64,000 bases of DNA from Salvia splendens. Taxonomy: Eukaryota; Streptophyta; Magnoliopsida; Lamiales; Lamiaceae. The translations under genes and the position numbers were made by a program. The stretch is taken from the NCBI RefSeq assembly GCF_004379255.2, contig NC_056035.1, positions 33,309,208 to 33,373,207 on the forward strand. Direction: 5' to 3'. This document shows, piece by piece, positions 35,237 to 48,026 of the stretch (within the stretch, counting starts at the first letter, position 1; every line of letters starts with the position of its first letter). The notes beneath the pieces are model-generated. The model was not told the origin of the DNA. It saw only the letters and a program-made list of their open reading frames with translations, and did no database searches.

Positions 35237-37339
35237 AAGATTACTGCCCTTTTGAGGCCTCTGATTTGCTCTTCGGAGCCTCTGACATGATTTGCTCTTC
35301 GGAGCCTCTGCATTATTTGTATTATGACTCTGATTATCGTCTGTGTTTCCGTTTTGAGACTGAACATATTAGTGGTGCAACAAGTGCTTAATAATATCCT
35401 CTGATGGTAAGTGGTATTATCTGACATAACTTAGAGTCCTATATTGCTATATGATATTCTCTGAGCGTATATGATATGAATATATAATATGAAGTGTGAT
35501 AATTAATGTCAAGATATGACGTTATAGTAATATGTGAATAGTATTATATGCTTATGTGGACTAAGATAAGAATGAGAATAGTCACTTAAATCATCTTAAT
35601 CACCTCAACCTAAATACATGTTTTCTTCTTAGAAATGTGATCAATTGCTAATTAATTAAGTTGCTAACTCTATTAACTCATTAACACAGTAGTGTTTTAA
35701 AAATGTCAACACCTAATTTTGTTGAACTTCAATATACTGTGTTGATATTATGTGTTGACATTTTAATGTCACCGTATTAACATTTTTAATACATTATATT
35801 GATGAGTTAGCAGAGTTAGCAACTTAAATACTCCCTCTGTCCCAGTTAAGATGACCCCTTTCGTTTTTCATACGTGTTTTGGAAAAATCATAATAAATAG
35901 TTAGCAATACAACGCCCCTCTGTTTTCTTAATTAAGGAATTAGTAATTCTTAGAGTCAGTCATAGGATTGCTTTTAGGCTAAAAAGATTATATCATGATT
36001 GTTTGCCTTTTATTGCAAATACCAGTCATTGCTATCGTCCCATTGGAATAGTTACATACTTCATCTTTTGATGTTTATCTTCTTTAACTGGATTCTCCAA
36101 TTGATTTTATTCCCTTTTGACCTCAAGTCTTTATTGATTCTTTTGATGGATAAAGAATCAAAATCTTCTATAATATAATATATGTATATACCGTAAGTAT
36201 GCCTTTTATGTGCATATGTTTTCGGTAATTGTCTATCTCTTTATATGACTGAAAACATTCTTCTTATATAGGCATTATACACCGTTTCTGTAAGATTGCG
36301 TCGTTTAGCACAAAACTGCTGCCATGCACTTTATTCACTACAACCGACTCCCACAAAGAGATGCATCGGTTGATAGTTTATGAATTAGTTTACTATTAAG
36401 TTGTCTTCATAATTTCATGCGTACCATACATACACATTAATATATATAATATTATATATATATGTGTATAACAATCTCACATGCTAACATACTTACACAT
36501 ATGTATACACGTAATCAATACTTTTCATATATAAGTATTATAATACTCTCGTATTATAATTGTAATGAAACATTATGCATACATATATACATTGATACTA
36601 TTATATTAAATAATTAGAGGTAAGAGAAGAGGGTTATCAATACACCCGAATTCTAATTCTTTAATTGACACCGATCCATCACGGTATCATCTTTTATATT
36701 AGAATTCTTAACTTTTAATATGAACTTAATTCATAATATTAAATCAATAGATACATATGTCACACAAGAATAAAAATATTCTTACATATATAGTTGGGCC
36801 GGTATAAGGTGGGCAGGACAACTTAGTAGGGGTCCAACGAATTCGTTTCCTTTTCATGGTTTGGTTCGATTTATTATATAAATTAATTAAATATGTGTAG
36901 AGTTGGATACAAATCTTTTCATTGTATTCCTATATTTTTGTTTATAGAAGGAATCATCTACTCCCACCCTTCATTCCAAAATAATGAAGTCATATTATTT
37001 TTCAGTCCTAATATAGTTAAATTTATTTTAGGAATAAACTTTATTTTATTGATTTTCTATCATATTATTCTCTGACCATTTTAATCTTTAAACATCAATT
37101 TTAATCTGTATTTTCAAAAGAAGAGGGAGAAATAGATAATTGAAGCTTTGGACTCAAAAGAAGAGGAAGAGTTGGACCTTTCTTTAGACGCCATCGGAGT
37201 GGGAAGAACCAATAACCCTCTGAACACATCGCCGCACCCAAAGACCCAAGTATCTACAAGACTACGCATACCCAAAAGCTATATATCCTCAGTTTTCTTA
37301 CGAGTAATTCTTTTTGTAATTTATTTTTATAATTGAGTT

Positions 37340-37590
37340 GAGCCGTTTAATAGGTTATAAATAAGCACGTTTTTTTTCTTTAAACATTAAGAAATTTAAT
37401 ACATACAATTATTTTCTCTCCTGCTAGGGTTTTCCTGATCCCTATTTTTTTTTTGTTGCTTGATATGCAAATCCCTCGATCTCACGAATCAGCACAGGAG
37501 CTCATAATCTCGATTCAGCACCTGCGATTGTGTTAAAGGGGGTTCTAATTCGATACGTTGAAGGTCGTATCATCTGGTGCTTTCATATAT
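37340..37590 (+). mobile_element. Possible 5' LTR end with primer site
   Basis: TATAAATA at 37356-37363 is followed about 220 bp later by TGGTGCTTTCAT at 37575-37586. The same 12 bases follow the 5' LTR of the element at 44172-48026, so this is probably a primer-binding site and the upstream piece an LTR end. No coding region or second LTR follows; a truncated remnant is the best reading. Confidence 0.45.
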
Positions 37591-38102
37591 TATGATTGCA
37601 TCTACTTCGACAGAGGCATCTAATTTTTTATGATTGAAGGTTATTTGGGACGTATTTCGTGGACGGCATAAAAGGACTGAAATGAATTAGGAAAAATACA
37701 AAGACATATTAGTATATTACCGTTAGTTTGGCATACATAAATTTGGAGCATTCAGTCACCAACTATATTTATGACTTCGTTTTGTGAACAATGATTTGAG
37801 AAATGCATAATAATTTCATTTTTTATATCGGTGTTTTCATTATAGAAATTTTCGGTAATTGGTCAGTTATCTTTGTTATACTATGTAGTTAGTATTTGCT
37901 AATCACAATAATATTTTTGATATGTGCTACTGCTAGGCTGGATTAATTAAAAGTACACTTTCTCGATGATTTGAAATGCGGATACATGGATTTTTGGAAA
38001 TTTAACGAAAAAAAGCATTTTTTACCATTTGTCCTAAGCAATAATTTTTCCAACTTAGTTCATAGAAATGATGAAATAAATGAATGAATATTATGGTGAT
38101 TA

Positions 38103-38333
38103 CTACCTTCATTTCATTTACTTTTCAATATCTCTAATTTAGTTGAGTTATTTTTTTATAATTTTAAAAAAAATTATTTTTACTTTATTCTCTATTGTAG
38201 TTTGTTCTCTTATTTTATCTATTTTATTCTCTCTCATATATTATTTTATCTTTTATATTTTATTTAACACAATATCTTAATCTTCATACCCATACGCAAA
38301 AGATACATTCCAACTAAATTGGGACGGAATGAG
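38103..38333. mobile_element. Degenerate Stowaway-type MITE
   Basis: Left end CTACCTTCATTTC and right end GGGACGGAATGAG, TA-flanked. Internal arms are partly complementary (TCTAATTTAGTTG with CAACTAAATTGGGA). Confidence 0.6.
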
Positions 38334-39115
38334 TATTAGTATTTTTTTATAATTTACTATTTTATTGTTCATGGAAATATTCATTTATTCCATTTACTAT
38401 CGGCATTGACAGAGCTACAAAGGGACTTGAAGGGCTATATATATTTCTACATTAAAATAATCCTTATACACACAACACACACTACATGAAATACGTATGG
38501 TGAACACGCATGTACATTATACACATTGTGCACACACATACACTATTGTGTGCATTGTGTGTAATGTGTGTGTTGCATGGTATACATTGAAAAGCATGTT
38601 TTATGTTATTTGCATATGTAAATCCTTATTGTTTTATGTCGTTTATTACTTTTTGTTGATTAAATTCTTGAAAATAATAATTAACAAACAAGTCTTTCTT
38701 CTTCTAAGTTGTAGGCTGTTCATCTTACAGAAGATCTTCAAGTTTGTACCTTATAGAAGTATGTTATCAATATTCTCAACCTAGATAGAGGTGAACAAAT
38801 TTATCGCGAACGGTTGTTAGCGCCGATTTGAATTTACTCCTATCTCTGATAATATTAGAGTGTGGATAAAACTAAATGAATCATATTAAGATAAGTACTT
38901 CATGATGGTTAAACCAAGAATGAGATCTCGATTATTACTCCGTATTTCAAAATCTATATGAGTTGCGTTGAGCATAAGATGTTTGTCAAACACTACTTTG
39001 ATTTGTTAATTTGTGTGTTTTTAACAATACAATAATCATAATATCTTGGGTAGATAGCGGTGCTCGCATATGAAATGAGTTAATATTTTTACTTTATAGA
39101 ATCGTATATCTATTA

Positions 39116-39368
39116 CCCCCTCCGTCCCATAAAGATAGTCTCACTTTGACCAGGCACGTGTTTTAAGAAATGTAATGAAAAGTGAGTTGAAAAAGTTAGT
39201 AGAAGGTGGATCCTACTTTTTTTTATTAGTTTTATAATAAAATGTGAGAAGGAATGAGTTAGTGGAATATGAGGTCCACTACTAAAAATGGTAAAAAGTG
39301 AAATGAGATAAATTTTATGGAACGGACGAAAATGAAAAAATGAGACAATCTTTGTGGGATGGAGAGAG
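39116..39368. mobile_element. Stowaway-type MITE
   Basis: Starts CCCCCTCCGTCCCATAAAG, ends TTTGTGGGATGGAGAGAG, flanked by TA. About 253 bp. Confidence 0.85.
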
Positions 39369-40064
39369 TATAATACTAATAAAATGAATTGTCAATTCGT
39401 TTCTATCTTCGTTCTATACCTTCATTTTATTTCATCATATCAAGAATTGACCCCATAATACTAGAATTGACCTCATAATACCATGGTTCACTTTAATAGT
39501 AATAATATATGTGAACTATTCAATTTTTACATAACATTATGAAAACTATTATTTAACAATTAACACGATCGCCGATCGGTACATAGAGTATTTAGGGTTT
39601 TACATGTAGCTGCTGTAAAATTGAAAGCCAAGGATTAATTATATAGTTCAAGAGTAAATTCAAGACTTCGACTACCTACACAACGACTATGATAAATTAA
39701 AAACATTCTCAACTTATGTCCATTTTAATGTTTTCTTTCCTATGTAGAATCCAAAGTTTGTTATATTCATTACGAAATACTACTAATAACTTGAACAATG
39801 AATTGAATTTCAGGAAAATATTTGAAATAGACGTTGGTTGGAAATGAGAAAGGTAACAAAAATGAAAAAAACACTAAATAGGAAGATCCATATTATTACT
39901 AAATAAATCAGCTTGTCACACCGCTGAAATAACATTGATTGAAAAGCAAAGAAACATGAAAATAAATAAGCAAGTCGAATCTGAGTAGTCATGATCCGGG
40001 CTTAAGTTGACATGAAAACACAAAGATTATTCAGCTAGAGCATCTTCTTCCTCGAAACATCTAT

Positions 40065-41035
40065 CTAGCCCTGTAATTAAAATGAATGCAGCCATTAATT
40101 ATTGAATTGAATTAAATGAATGAATGAAAATGAAAGCAGTCCAAATTAAATGAAACACACATACCTTATGAGAATTTTCCGGTACCTTGTACGAGTCTGC
40201 AGATATGGAATGCAACCATAATCCAGGAAACACAGCCTGCAATTTCAACATAAAATTAAATTATACTAATAAGAAGATAAGGCTAATATTAATCAAATTT
40301 AATTAAATTAAATTCCTCACATCCAATTGTTTCTGAACGTTCTTCGTGCGCTTCTTGGGGCGGCGCAACGGCTTAGCTCCTGTGAGGGCGAAGATGTCCT
40401 CCTCGATCTCCTCTTTCGTTAGAGAAACCGCAACGCTGAGTTTCTCATTTTTCTTCCCCGCAGATTTCGTTGCTTTTGCGTTGTTGGTGGTCTTGCTCTT
40501 GGCGACTCTCGGCCGCAAATTCCACACCTTAATCTCTTCTTCCTCGCCGCCGCCATTCTCGTTGCTCTCCTTCTTAGGGCTTTCTTCCTCTTCTTTGACC
40601 TCCGTTTCTGCATATAGATTATTATTAGCTTTTATCTCTACTAGAATTAAATTAAAGCAAATCAATTTTTTTTTTTTTTAAATCCGTACCGTTTAGGGTT
40701 TCCACGGCTTGTTTGCCCTTGCCATCAATTGGGAATGCTGCATCAGCTTCTTCATCCTTGATAAATTTCGGGAAATCTTGTTTGTATGCGTTGCCCTCTT
40801 CTGAAGCGGCAAATGCAGCTCTCTTGTATACATTTCTCCAGTCTTCTGTTTTGACAGCTGAAGAATTATTGAAGAATGCGTCCGCTTCTTCTTCATAAGA
40901 AGCGGACGCAGTTTTCTTCACACGATAATTGCAGTACGGATAGGGCAACAACACATACTCATCAACTTCCTCCTTCACGCCTTCAAGGGCCGACAAAGGC
41001 TGGGGCGAATCGCTGGCTGGAGACGGAGACTTCAT
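40065..41035 (-). CDS. DUF1639 family protein
   Basis: Predicted 236 residues from four exons on -: 41035-40690, 40607-40321, 40236-40165, 40070-40065; phases agree and all introns are GT-AG. The C-terminal half carries the DUF1639 hallmark: LTKEEIEEDIFALTGAKPLRRPKKR followed across the exon 2/3 junction by QKQLD-AVFPGLWL and SYKVPE. Upstream is an acidic, Lys/Glu-rich, probably disordered region with a WNLRPR motif. The family is plant-specific, its function is not established, and no catalytic residues are visible. The last exon is tentative: splicing to 40070 gives only one more residue and TAG, while read-through of the last intron would add a short tail. A TATATATA lies about 180 bp upstream of the ATG. 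Confidence 0.82.
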
Positions 41036-41538
41036 GATGGATGCAACTGCACAGATGCAATGTATGTTATTAGATAGGGAAAAGCATAGAAAGTTAAAAG
41101 AAAAATTAGAAACTAATTTGAGTGAGCATACAAAATCTGAAATAGTAAGAGTTATATTTGGAAGAGAGAAGGGTTACTAATATTTATGTGTGAATGTCAA
41201 GTGTGAAGTGTGTGTGTGTATATATACACAAACATACTCAGCCTCAAGGGTTTCAGATGAGTTGATGGTTTTATTTTGTAGGTTGAAGCTGATTTACATA
41301 ATATGAAATAGTAATTCAATAATATTTTTCAGATTTTGATTTATTAATAGTATTACTTTACTTTTTATCTTTTTCATTACTAAAATAATTTCAATGTATA
41401 CATTTCTCTAATATTATTTTGGACCGGGTATATGATTGTATAAAACAATGTTCTTAATTAGTTAGTTATAGTACATCTCAGTTCTTAAAGTTGTAGTAGT
41501 AGTATTTTCTAAGAAAAATAATGACTGCTATAGTGTTA

Positions 41539-41756
41539 GTATTTGTCGCGACGTATGTGTCAATAATGTTGATTTTTGTCGTTTGCGTGTCTATGTACGT
41601 ATTAGTTGAAATAGTTGTTGTCCGAAGATGTAGCTAACATCTCTTTCGTAAAAGCTGACTCGTTTACTTTCCTAAAGTCATATGATCGAGTTATTGATGT
41701 CAAGACACGTAAACGACAAAATTTAAAATTATTAATGTATACGTCGCGACAAATAC
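41539..41756. mobile_element. Short inverted-repeat element, unclassified
   Basis: About 218 bp with ~53-bp inverted arms (41539-41591 and 41704-41756) beginning GTATTTGTCGCGACGTAT and continuing through TTTTGTCGTTTGCGTGTC with a few mismatches. No target duplication is clear, so the class is unknown. Confidence 0.7.
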
Positions 41757-43334
41757 ATCTTTTAATAAACTTAACTAATGTAATTCAACTTTTAATTGCA
41801 CTTGATTGTTATATGTTTGAATTTCACCAATGTCATTTGAATTAAATTTGTTGCACCTCCTCATCAAATAAAATGAAATATAAAATACAAAAATGAGTTA
41901 ATTAAAAAATAAATAATAATAGCAGTATTATTGAAAGTGATTATTCATATTGTTCTGACATATAAGCCATGCCTAGAATATATATTGCACTAGTAAACTT
42001 ATGTTTGAGTTGTGTGAACATTATTATTTTCAAGAGATTTAAATTGGTCAAATACTAAAAGTTGTTATTGATTACAGATAAATACTAGTAGAATTTTTTT
42101 TGTATAAAGTATTAATATCACAACCTGTCTATGACACTTTCGGCTAGGGATAAAATGCAGAGGAAAATCAAAGTAAAATGACAAAAATTGAAGAAAGAAA
42201 AACAAAAGGTAATTATCCCAATTAGGGCCTGTAGATAAGTTGGTAGTTATCTACATACCAGCAGCAAATGATGCGTTGTCATAATAAATTCGTTTTCTAT
42301 TCATCTTTAATATATATTCCCTTTAGTCCCAACTATTGAATACTAGTTCATAGGATTTATTTATTTAAATAAATAAATATTTTATTTCACTTTTATTATT
42401 TTTAGTAGGTGAATATCACATTCTATTGTTATTATAAAAATAAAGTTTAAACTACACTAATTTTTTTTCACTCAATTTTTATAAAATTAAATAATAACTT
42501 CTTAAATCTGGTCAAATATGAGACATCTATTATTTTTTAAAAAAATTTAAAATTTTGTTGAATGTCTCCATACATGTAATTAAATCATTTGCAATTTTAT
42601 TCGATACGTATTTTATTATGTTAATTACGTAAATCCTTTTTAATATAGATTTCAACGGACATTCCTTGTTCACATTTGGTAGGTTGCTTTAATTTATTGC
42701 CAGATTATCTTGACGAGCTTTTGAAATTATGAGCATTTTCCATGGCTATGAATAAACCCATTTCGGGGTTATTTTTCTTTGCCAGAATCAGAGAGTAGCA
42801 TAACACTTTATTCATAGGCATGTTATAATTATGTGTGTCTTCTCATATTATAGCTGAAATATTGTTGTACAGTATTATCTCGATATCTCTTCTTTTGAAG
42901 TGGTATTATCTTCATATCTTAAAACCATTAAATCACAATATCATAGCTGAAATATTGTTTTACATATTATGTCGATGTCTCTTTTTTGAAAAGGTATTAT
43001 CTCATATCTTAAAACTATTATTGTTTTTGTTTTGTTGTCCTCATATGATAATTTTAGTTTTAATAAGTCATAATTTTATGACGTGAAAATTCATCTAGTA
43101 ACAAAATATGTATTATGTCTACATTAATATTAATATATGATGGTAAAGTAACCCTTCCATTAAATGGGCACAAGATGAAATTGAAATTATACACCTATTG
43201 AAACGCAAAGATTATATAGAGATCAAATTAAATAAAAAATAAAAGAACAATGAAATGTCACATGACGCTAATATATTTTGAAAATAAGATACCACTAATT
43301 AGCTCCTTCTACAAATTTTTGGTGTACGTACATA

Positions 43335-43608
43335 CTCCCTTTCGTCCATATAAAATAGTCTTATTTGTGGATGGCACACGTTTAATGAGAGAGAAGAGTA
43401 CAAAAAATGGGTAAAGTAAGAGAGATATGCAGAAAAAAGGGGGTAAAGTATGAGAGATATGCAGAAAAAAGGGGGTAAAGTATGAGAGAGATGAGAAAAA
43501 AGTAGGAAATGTATGAGGGAGAAATTTTCTACTTTTAAAAATGGGACTATTTTTTTGTGGATATTCCAAAATGGCAAAAAGAGACTATTTTTCGTGGTCG
43601 GGAGCGAG
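43335..43608. mobile_element. Stowaway MITE with internal tandem repeat
   Basis: Starts CTCCCTTTCGTCC and ends GGTCGGGAGCGAG, TA-flanked. Inside, at about 43414-43505, a ~31-bp unit (GGGTAAAGTATGAGAGATATG plus AAAAAAGG) occurs three times in tandem with small changes, so this copy has expanded internally. Confidence 0.82.
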
Positions 43609-44171
43609 TACAATTTTTTATGTATTTTGAAAATAATCTACTCCTTCCATTCCATAAAAATAGAAATTTTTGGGACAACACGTATTTTAATGCATGTATA
43701 GTGTAAAACTCGTGCTATGCACGAATCTTTAATTTATTATTACATACAAATTTTAAAAAATTAAGCAAACACATATTTCTAATATTCGTTTACTAAAGAA
43801 ATGCACTTTCATTTAGTCAATGTAATATATAGAATAAAAAAAGCATTATATTAGACCTGTTATCAATACATTAACAAAAAGTCCACCACAAAATAATAAA
43901 CTTATAGAAAATGGGCAGATATTGCACACATAATTTATATCATAAATTATAAACCTACTAAAACGTACAATAATTAAATCAATACAATTCTACTGTACAA
44001 TACAAATAATTCAAATAATCAATCTTCCATTCTCGATCCAAATAAATCTTAAAGAAGAATTGGATTCATGACAACTACCAGAAAAATTCGGCTACGACGC
44101 CACCAACACCACTCATCTTCTCATCCAATTTCTACGTATCATCATTGTTTCAAAAGAATTCTCTATGACTG

Positions 44172-44573
44172 TGATACGATCCCCTTAACATCTAGGAAAT
44201 CTCAATTATTTAGTATCTTTTGATTCGCCATATCTTTTCCATATCTTTGTTTTCTTATTCAACAAGTTAGGGTAGTAGTATTCTAGTATTATAAATAGGA
44301 GAGATTATATCATTGTATGAATCAATCAATTAATGAAATATTTTCTCTCCCAAAGATAACGTGTGTTTTCCAATCCTAATTTTGGATTCCCTCCGCCGAT
44401 CCTAATTGGACGCCGGAGTATTCTATCAATCGCCGAGTTATCTGCCCGACGAGAGCGACTCCCGCGCACAGTAACTCTGCAATCGTCCGCCGAGCCTGTT
44501 GGCCGCCGGAAATTTATCTCCACCGCCGAGCGAAACTCGCCGCCGGTGCTTGTTAAGGGAAACGCCCTTAACA
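44172..44573 (+). repeat. TR-GAG 5' LTR
   Basis: 402 bp, TGATACG...CTTAACA. TATAAATA at about 44290. Differs from the 3' LTR at four positions. Confidence 0.93.
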
Positions 44574-45262
44574 ACTGGTGCTTTCATCGTGATCTTACCC
44601 TCCCACCATCTCGAACCGAAGCTACACCGCTGCTTGTCGGAAAACATTCCGCGCACAGCAACTGCTTTGGTTGTCGAGTCCCGCCTATCTGCGGAGCTCT
44701 AGCCGCCGGACAACTTTACTTCTGCAACGCCCGACGGGAAGGATTCCCGTGTGCCGCGTCGAAGTCAGACGATCATCATCCACCACAGCCACGCCTCAGT
44801 CCGTCAACATGTCATACGACTATCACCGTCGTCAATACGGCCCTCCTCAGGTCGCGCAGCAGTTACATCCTTACCAGCCGGTCCGACCACGACGTGCAAC
44901 CTGCTGGGACCCTCCGGGCAGCCGCGACCCACCGGGTATTCCGCCCTATGATCAGCCGCCACCCAAGTACAGGCGTGAACCCTACGGTCCGCCGCAACCT
45001 CACCAAATAGGGTCTATCCAGACATGCCTCCCCACCTGTTGGGATCCTCCTGGTACTCGACCACTACCGAGTTTCCAACCTTATGACCCACCACAGTCAA
45101 GGCAGCCTTCTTGTTGGGAACCACCGCCCCACCATGCATCGCAAGGATACTCGGATTATGAACCTGTTTCCAGTAAACTAGATCGCGTTTTGGACAGATT
45201 GGACAAATTCGATGCTTGGAGAGACGACACAGATCGCCGCTTCGGGAATCTTGAGACCGAAC

Positions 45263-46399
45263 TGTTGGTTTCTGGATTACAAGATAGCAAAACCGGGAGT
45301 AATACAGCCCAAAAGAAGGAATACAGAAGAAAGAACTGAACTGAAATTACAACTTAAAAAAATGAAGCAACTAAACCAGTATGGTATGATAGCCGAGTCG
45401 AGGAGGCCTCTTCCCGCAAGACGAGATATGCCCCGGTAGTGCTCTTCGGTTTGGCGTGTCGTCCCCAAAGGTAAAACGGCTACGTCTCTATTGATGCAGC
45501 ACCGCAATCAGTAGAGCTCCGGCGAACTGGATAGAGGAGAGGGCAGAGCTTCGACAGAAGGACAATGCAGAGAGAGGGAGAGAGCTTATGCAGAGAATGC
45601 TTGTATGTGTGTCCTAATGCAGTGGTATGGCTAGCCTATTTATAGGCCAAGCCACCATGCAGGGTCAACCAAGCCATGAAGGCTCATCATGGCAGATTCG
45701 TAACCGACGGCGGTTACAAGCGTGTGGCAGGAGTGTGCCATTCGCGTGTGGAGCGTGTGGATTTCTCACGTGGCAGCCGTGACTGTGCCTCGCTTGACGA
45801 CGTGTCAAGCCACTTGGATTGCTGACTCGGCGGTGGTCTAAAAAGAATAGTTTGGGCCAAGCACCAAGCCCAAAGACCACCCAAAGACCAATTGCCAAGA
45901 TCCAAGTCCAAGTCCAAGTCCAAGTCCAAGATCGAGATCGAGATCGAGATCGAGATCGGGCTCGGGCTCGAGGCCCGAGGCCCGCGACCGCGACCACGAG
46001 CTCGAGCACGGACGGGCGGCGGCGGCGGCTCGTGCGTGTGCGCGCGTGTGGGCTCTTTCACCCATCTTGGTCTACTATAATTATTAAGTAACATAAAGTC
46101 ACTTAATTTATACACATTAAAAGATGTGTTAATCCTCCAATGTGGGATAATTAACACTAATTAATTATTCCCTAAGCTCCAACTCCAAGCTTTAATTAAA
46201 AGCTAATTATGCCCAACTTTAATCCACTATTTCTTACTCACCGGAAATCGGATTTGAGAAAGTGAATATACTACATTTATCTACGTAAAATGTAAATCGA
46301 CGATATGTCATTTAATTTCACAAAATTAAATTTCTCGTCACATTTATTATTTGGTCAAAATCCATTGACCGGGCATATTTTAATCCATGATTTTTTACA
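45263..46399 (-). mobile_element. Solo LTR nested in the TR-GAG
   Basis: 1,137 bp flanked by the 5-bp duplication CGAAC (45258-45262, 46400-46404), with TG...CA ends. No second LTR, primer site or coding region is present, which is the result of LTR-LTR recombination. Orientation - is favoured by GCCTATAAATAGGC around 45636-45651 (partly palindromic). It lies exactly within the host element's gag frame. Confidence 0.85.
45897..45960. repeat. Hexamer microsatellites in the solo LTR
   Basis: Adjacent runs of CCAAGT (about 5 copies) and ATCGAG (about 5 copies), followed by GGGCTC-type variants. They encode no real protein, though several frames stay open. Confidence 0.85.
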
Positions 46400-47624
46400 C
46401 GAACCTCCTTCCGGTTTCGACGACGGCGATGATTGGGATTATGAGGATGTGCGTCGGCAGAGATCAGGAGATAGGGGTTTGCGCGGGAGAAACCCTAGCG
46501 GGGGCTTTCGCGAGGGCCTACATGAGGACAGGGCGCAACGCGATAGCGGGGGTCGTAATGGACCGGGATGGACCACGCAAGGTAACCGCCACCCAAGCCA
46601 GCAGTTTGAGGGGGTCGATCAGTCTTATGATCGTACGAAGCCGTGTTGGGATCCACATCAGCTATATCAGGTCAACACGCAGGGTTTCGACGGACAACAA
46701 CGGGTTAAGATGGAACCACCTCAGGCCGCTACCGGCTCAGGTCAGGCCACAGGGTCAGGGGGTCGCAACGGATAACGGCCGCGACCCGCGATGATTTGGG
46801 TATCACAAGCGGAAAAGGCTGAACGAGGCCGTCTGGGTTTGTGTTACTATTGCCCCGAGAAGTGGATTATAGGGCATGTGTGCAAGCAGAGATTGCTCTG
46901 CTACGCTGATGAGGATGAGGAGAATATTGATGACGATAATCTAGTTGAGGATGTTCCCAACAGCGTTGCTCACAATGGGGGTGCTAATCTTGTTGTACCA
47001 AATGACGAGTCCCTAGAAGAGATCGTCGAGACCGACAATACGCCGCTGCAAGTGCTCGTCGGGGTATATGATGAGAAGATTGGTGAAGAGGAGGAGACAT
47101 TGCTATAAGATAAAGAGGAGCATTGTGAAAACTTGGGCAGTATGCTTTTTATGGACTCTAAATCCGAGACAGGAGTGGAAGATGTATGTGGCGATGATGC
47201 TTCTAATTCGGATACTACTAGTGTATCGATTTCGTCTATTGCCTTGCTGGGTGAAAAGCATGAAGTTGAGGAGGATAGAGCTGTAAGTCAGGCAGACTAC
47301 CAGGTTTCAGCTTCTAAAGAAATATATTGGTCGTGCAGCTCCGATGTGAATAGCATCCTCTCAACAGCGCCTCTGTCTGCTGCTACATTATTGTCAGATG
47401 TCGACAGGGATTTCAAGTGTTTGCTGCAGGGACATACACAGGACGAGTGGGACATCTGCTTGGTAAGCAATCATTCCGTGCAAGAATATAAAGGGAGACA
47501 TTCCGTTGTTCGATACGTGTTTGATCCAGGAGGAGACGCCTTGCTAAAGCTTTTGCTTTCAACTCTCGTCAATGGTTCGTGGTTCCCACCTTGAGGACAA
47601 GGTGAATTTCAACCGTGGGGGAGT

Positions 47625-48026
47625 TGATACGATCCCCTTAACATCTAGGAAATCTCAATTATTTAGTATCTTTTGATTCGCCATATCTTTTCCATATCTT
47701 TGTTTTCTTATTCAATAAGTTAGGGTAGTAGTATTCTAGTATTATAAATAGGAGAGATTATATCATTGTATGAATCAATCAATTAATGAAATATTTTCTC
47801 TCCCAGAGATAACGTGTGTTTTCCAATCCTAATTTTGGATTCCCTCCGCCGATCCTAATTGGACGCCGGAGTATTCTATCAATCGCCGAGTTATCTGCCC
47901 GACGGGAGCGACTCCCGCGCACAGAAACTCTGCAATCGTCCGCCGAGCCTGTTGGCCGCCGGAAATTTATCTCCACCGCCGAGCGAAACTCGCCGCCGGT
48001 GCTTGTTAAGGGAAACGCCCTTAACA
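47625..48026 (+). repeat. TR-GAG 3' LTR
   Basis: 402 bp copy of 44172-44573, directly after the purine tract at about 47611-47624. Confidence 0.93.

Larger units (their letters stand above)
35427..40064. other. Long AT-rich spacer
   Basis: No gene seen. It contains a lone Stowaway-type end near 35831, an LTR remnant at about 37340-37590, a GT/CA-rich imperfect inverted repeat at about 38480-38590, and two Stowaway-type elements. The 62-codon ORF at 37148 and others are unsupported. Confidence 0.6.
41036..44171. other. AT-rich spacer
   Basis: No gene seen. Includes the DUF1639 promoter side, a short inverted-repeat element (41539-41756), one Stowaway MITE, and a partial MITE end near 43640. 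The 76- and 83-codon ORFs have no support. Confidence 0.6.
44809..47594 (+). pseudogene. Ty3-type gag, interrupted
   Basis: One reading frame runs from the Met at 44809 to 47594 if the nested 1,137-bp LTR and one 5-bp duplication copy are ignored. It begins with a Pro/Gln/Tyr-rich region (many PPG and WDPPG motifs) and a coiled stretch around KLDRVLDRLDKFDAW. After the insertion come an Asp/Arg-rich region and a zinc knuckle CYYCPEKWIIGHVC near 46840-46880, typical of Ty3 gag. Two in-frame TAA codons remain (46773-46775 just before the knuckle, 47106-47108 after it). The last 150 codons are acidic and then resemble no enzyme. The core capsid domain is not obvious, so function is unlikely. Confidence 0.72.
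44172..48026 (+). mobile_element. Young gag-only LTR element (TR-GAG type)
   Basis: 3,855 bp flanked by GACTG (44167-44171, 48027-48031). The two 402-bp LTRs differ at 4 sites by eye. Primer site TGGTGCTTTCAT follows the 5' LTR (44576-44587); a purine tract GTGGGGGAG precedes the 3' LTR. Between them is only gag-like coding with a zinc knuckle and a tail resembling the end of Ty3 polyproteins; no protease, RT or integrase is visible. This matches terminal-repeat retrotransposons with GAG domain, which depend on proteins in trans. A solo LTR interrupts it at 45263-46399. Confidence 0.92.

Noticed and set aside
35831..36000. Complete Stowaway MITE near 35831
   Set aside because: Only the left end CTCCCTCTGTCCC is seen; no matching right end in the next several hundred bases.
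37148..37336. 62-codon ORF
   Set aside because: Acidic start looks protein-like but is short, isolated and lacks splice context or family features.
38480..38590. GT/CA-rich inverted repeat as an RNA gene
   Set aside because: Imperfect and explained by simple-sequence composition.
44363..45010. 215-codon ORF starting in the TR-GAG LTR
   Set aside because: Alternate frame of the LTR and gag leader; the gag frame is the one that continues across the nested insertion.
45665..46157. ORFs rich in Arg/Ser or Asp/Leu repeats
   Set aside because: Translations of hexamer microsatellites inside a solo LTR.
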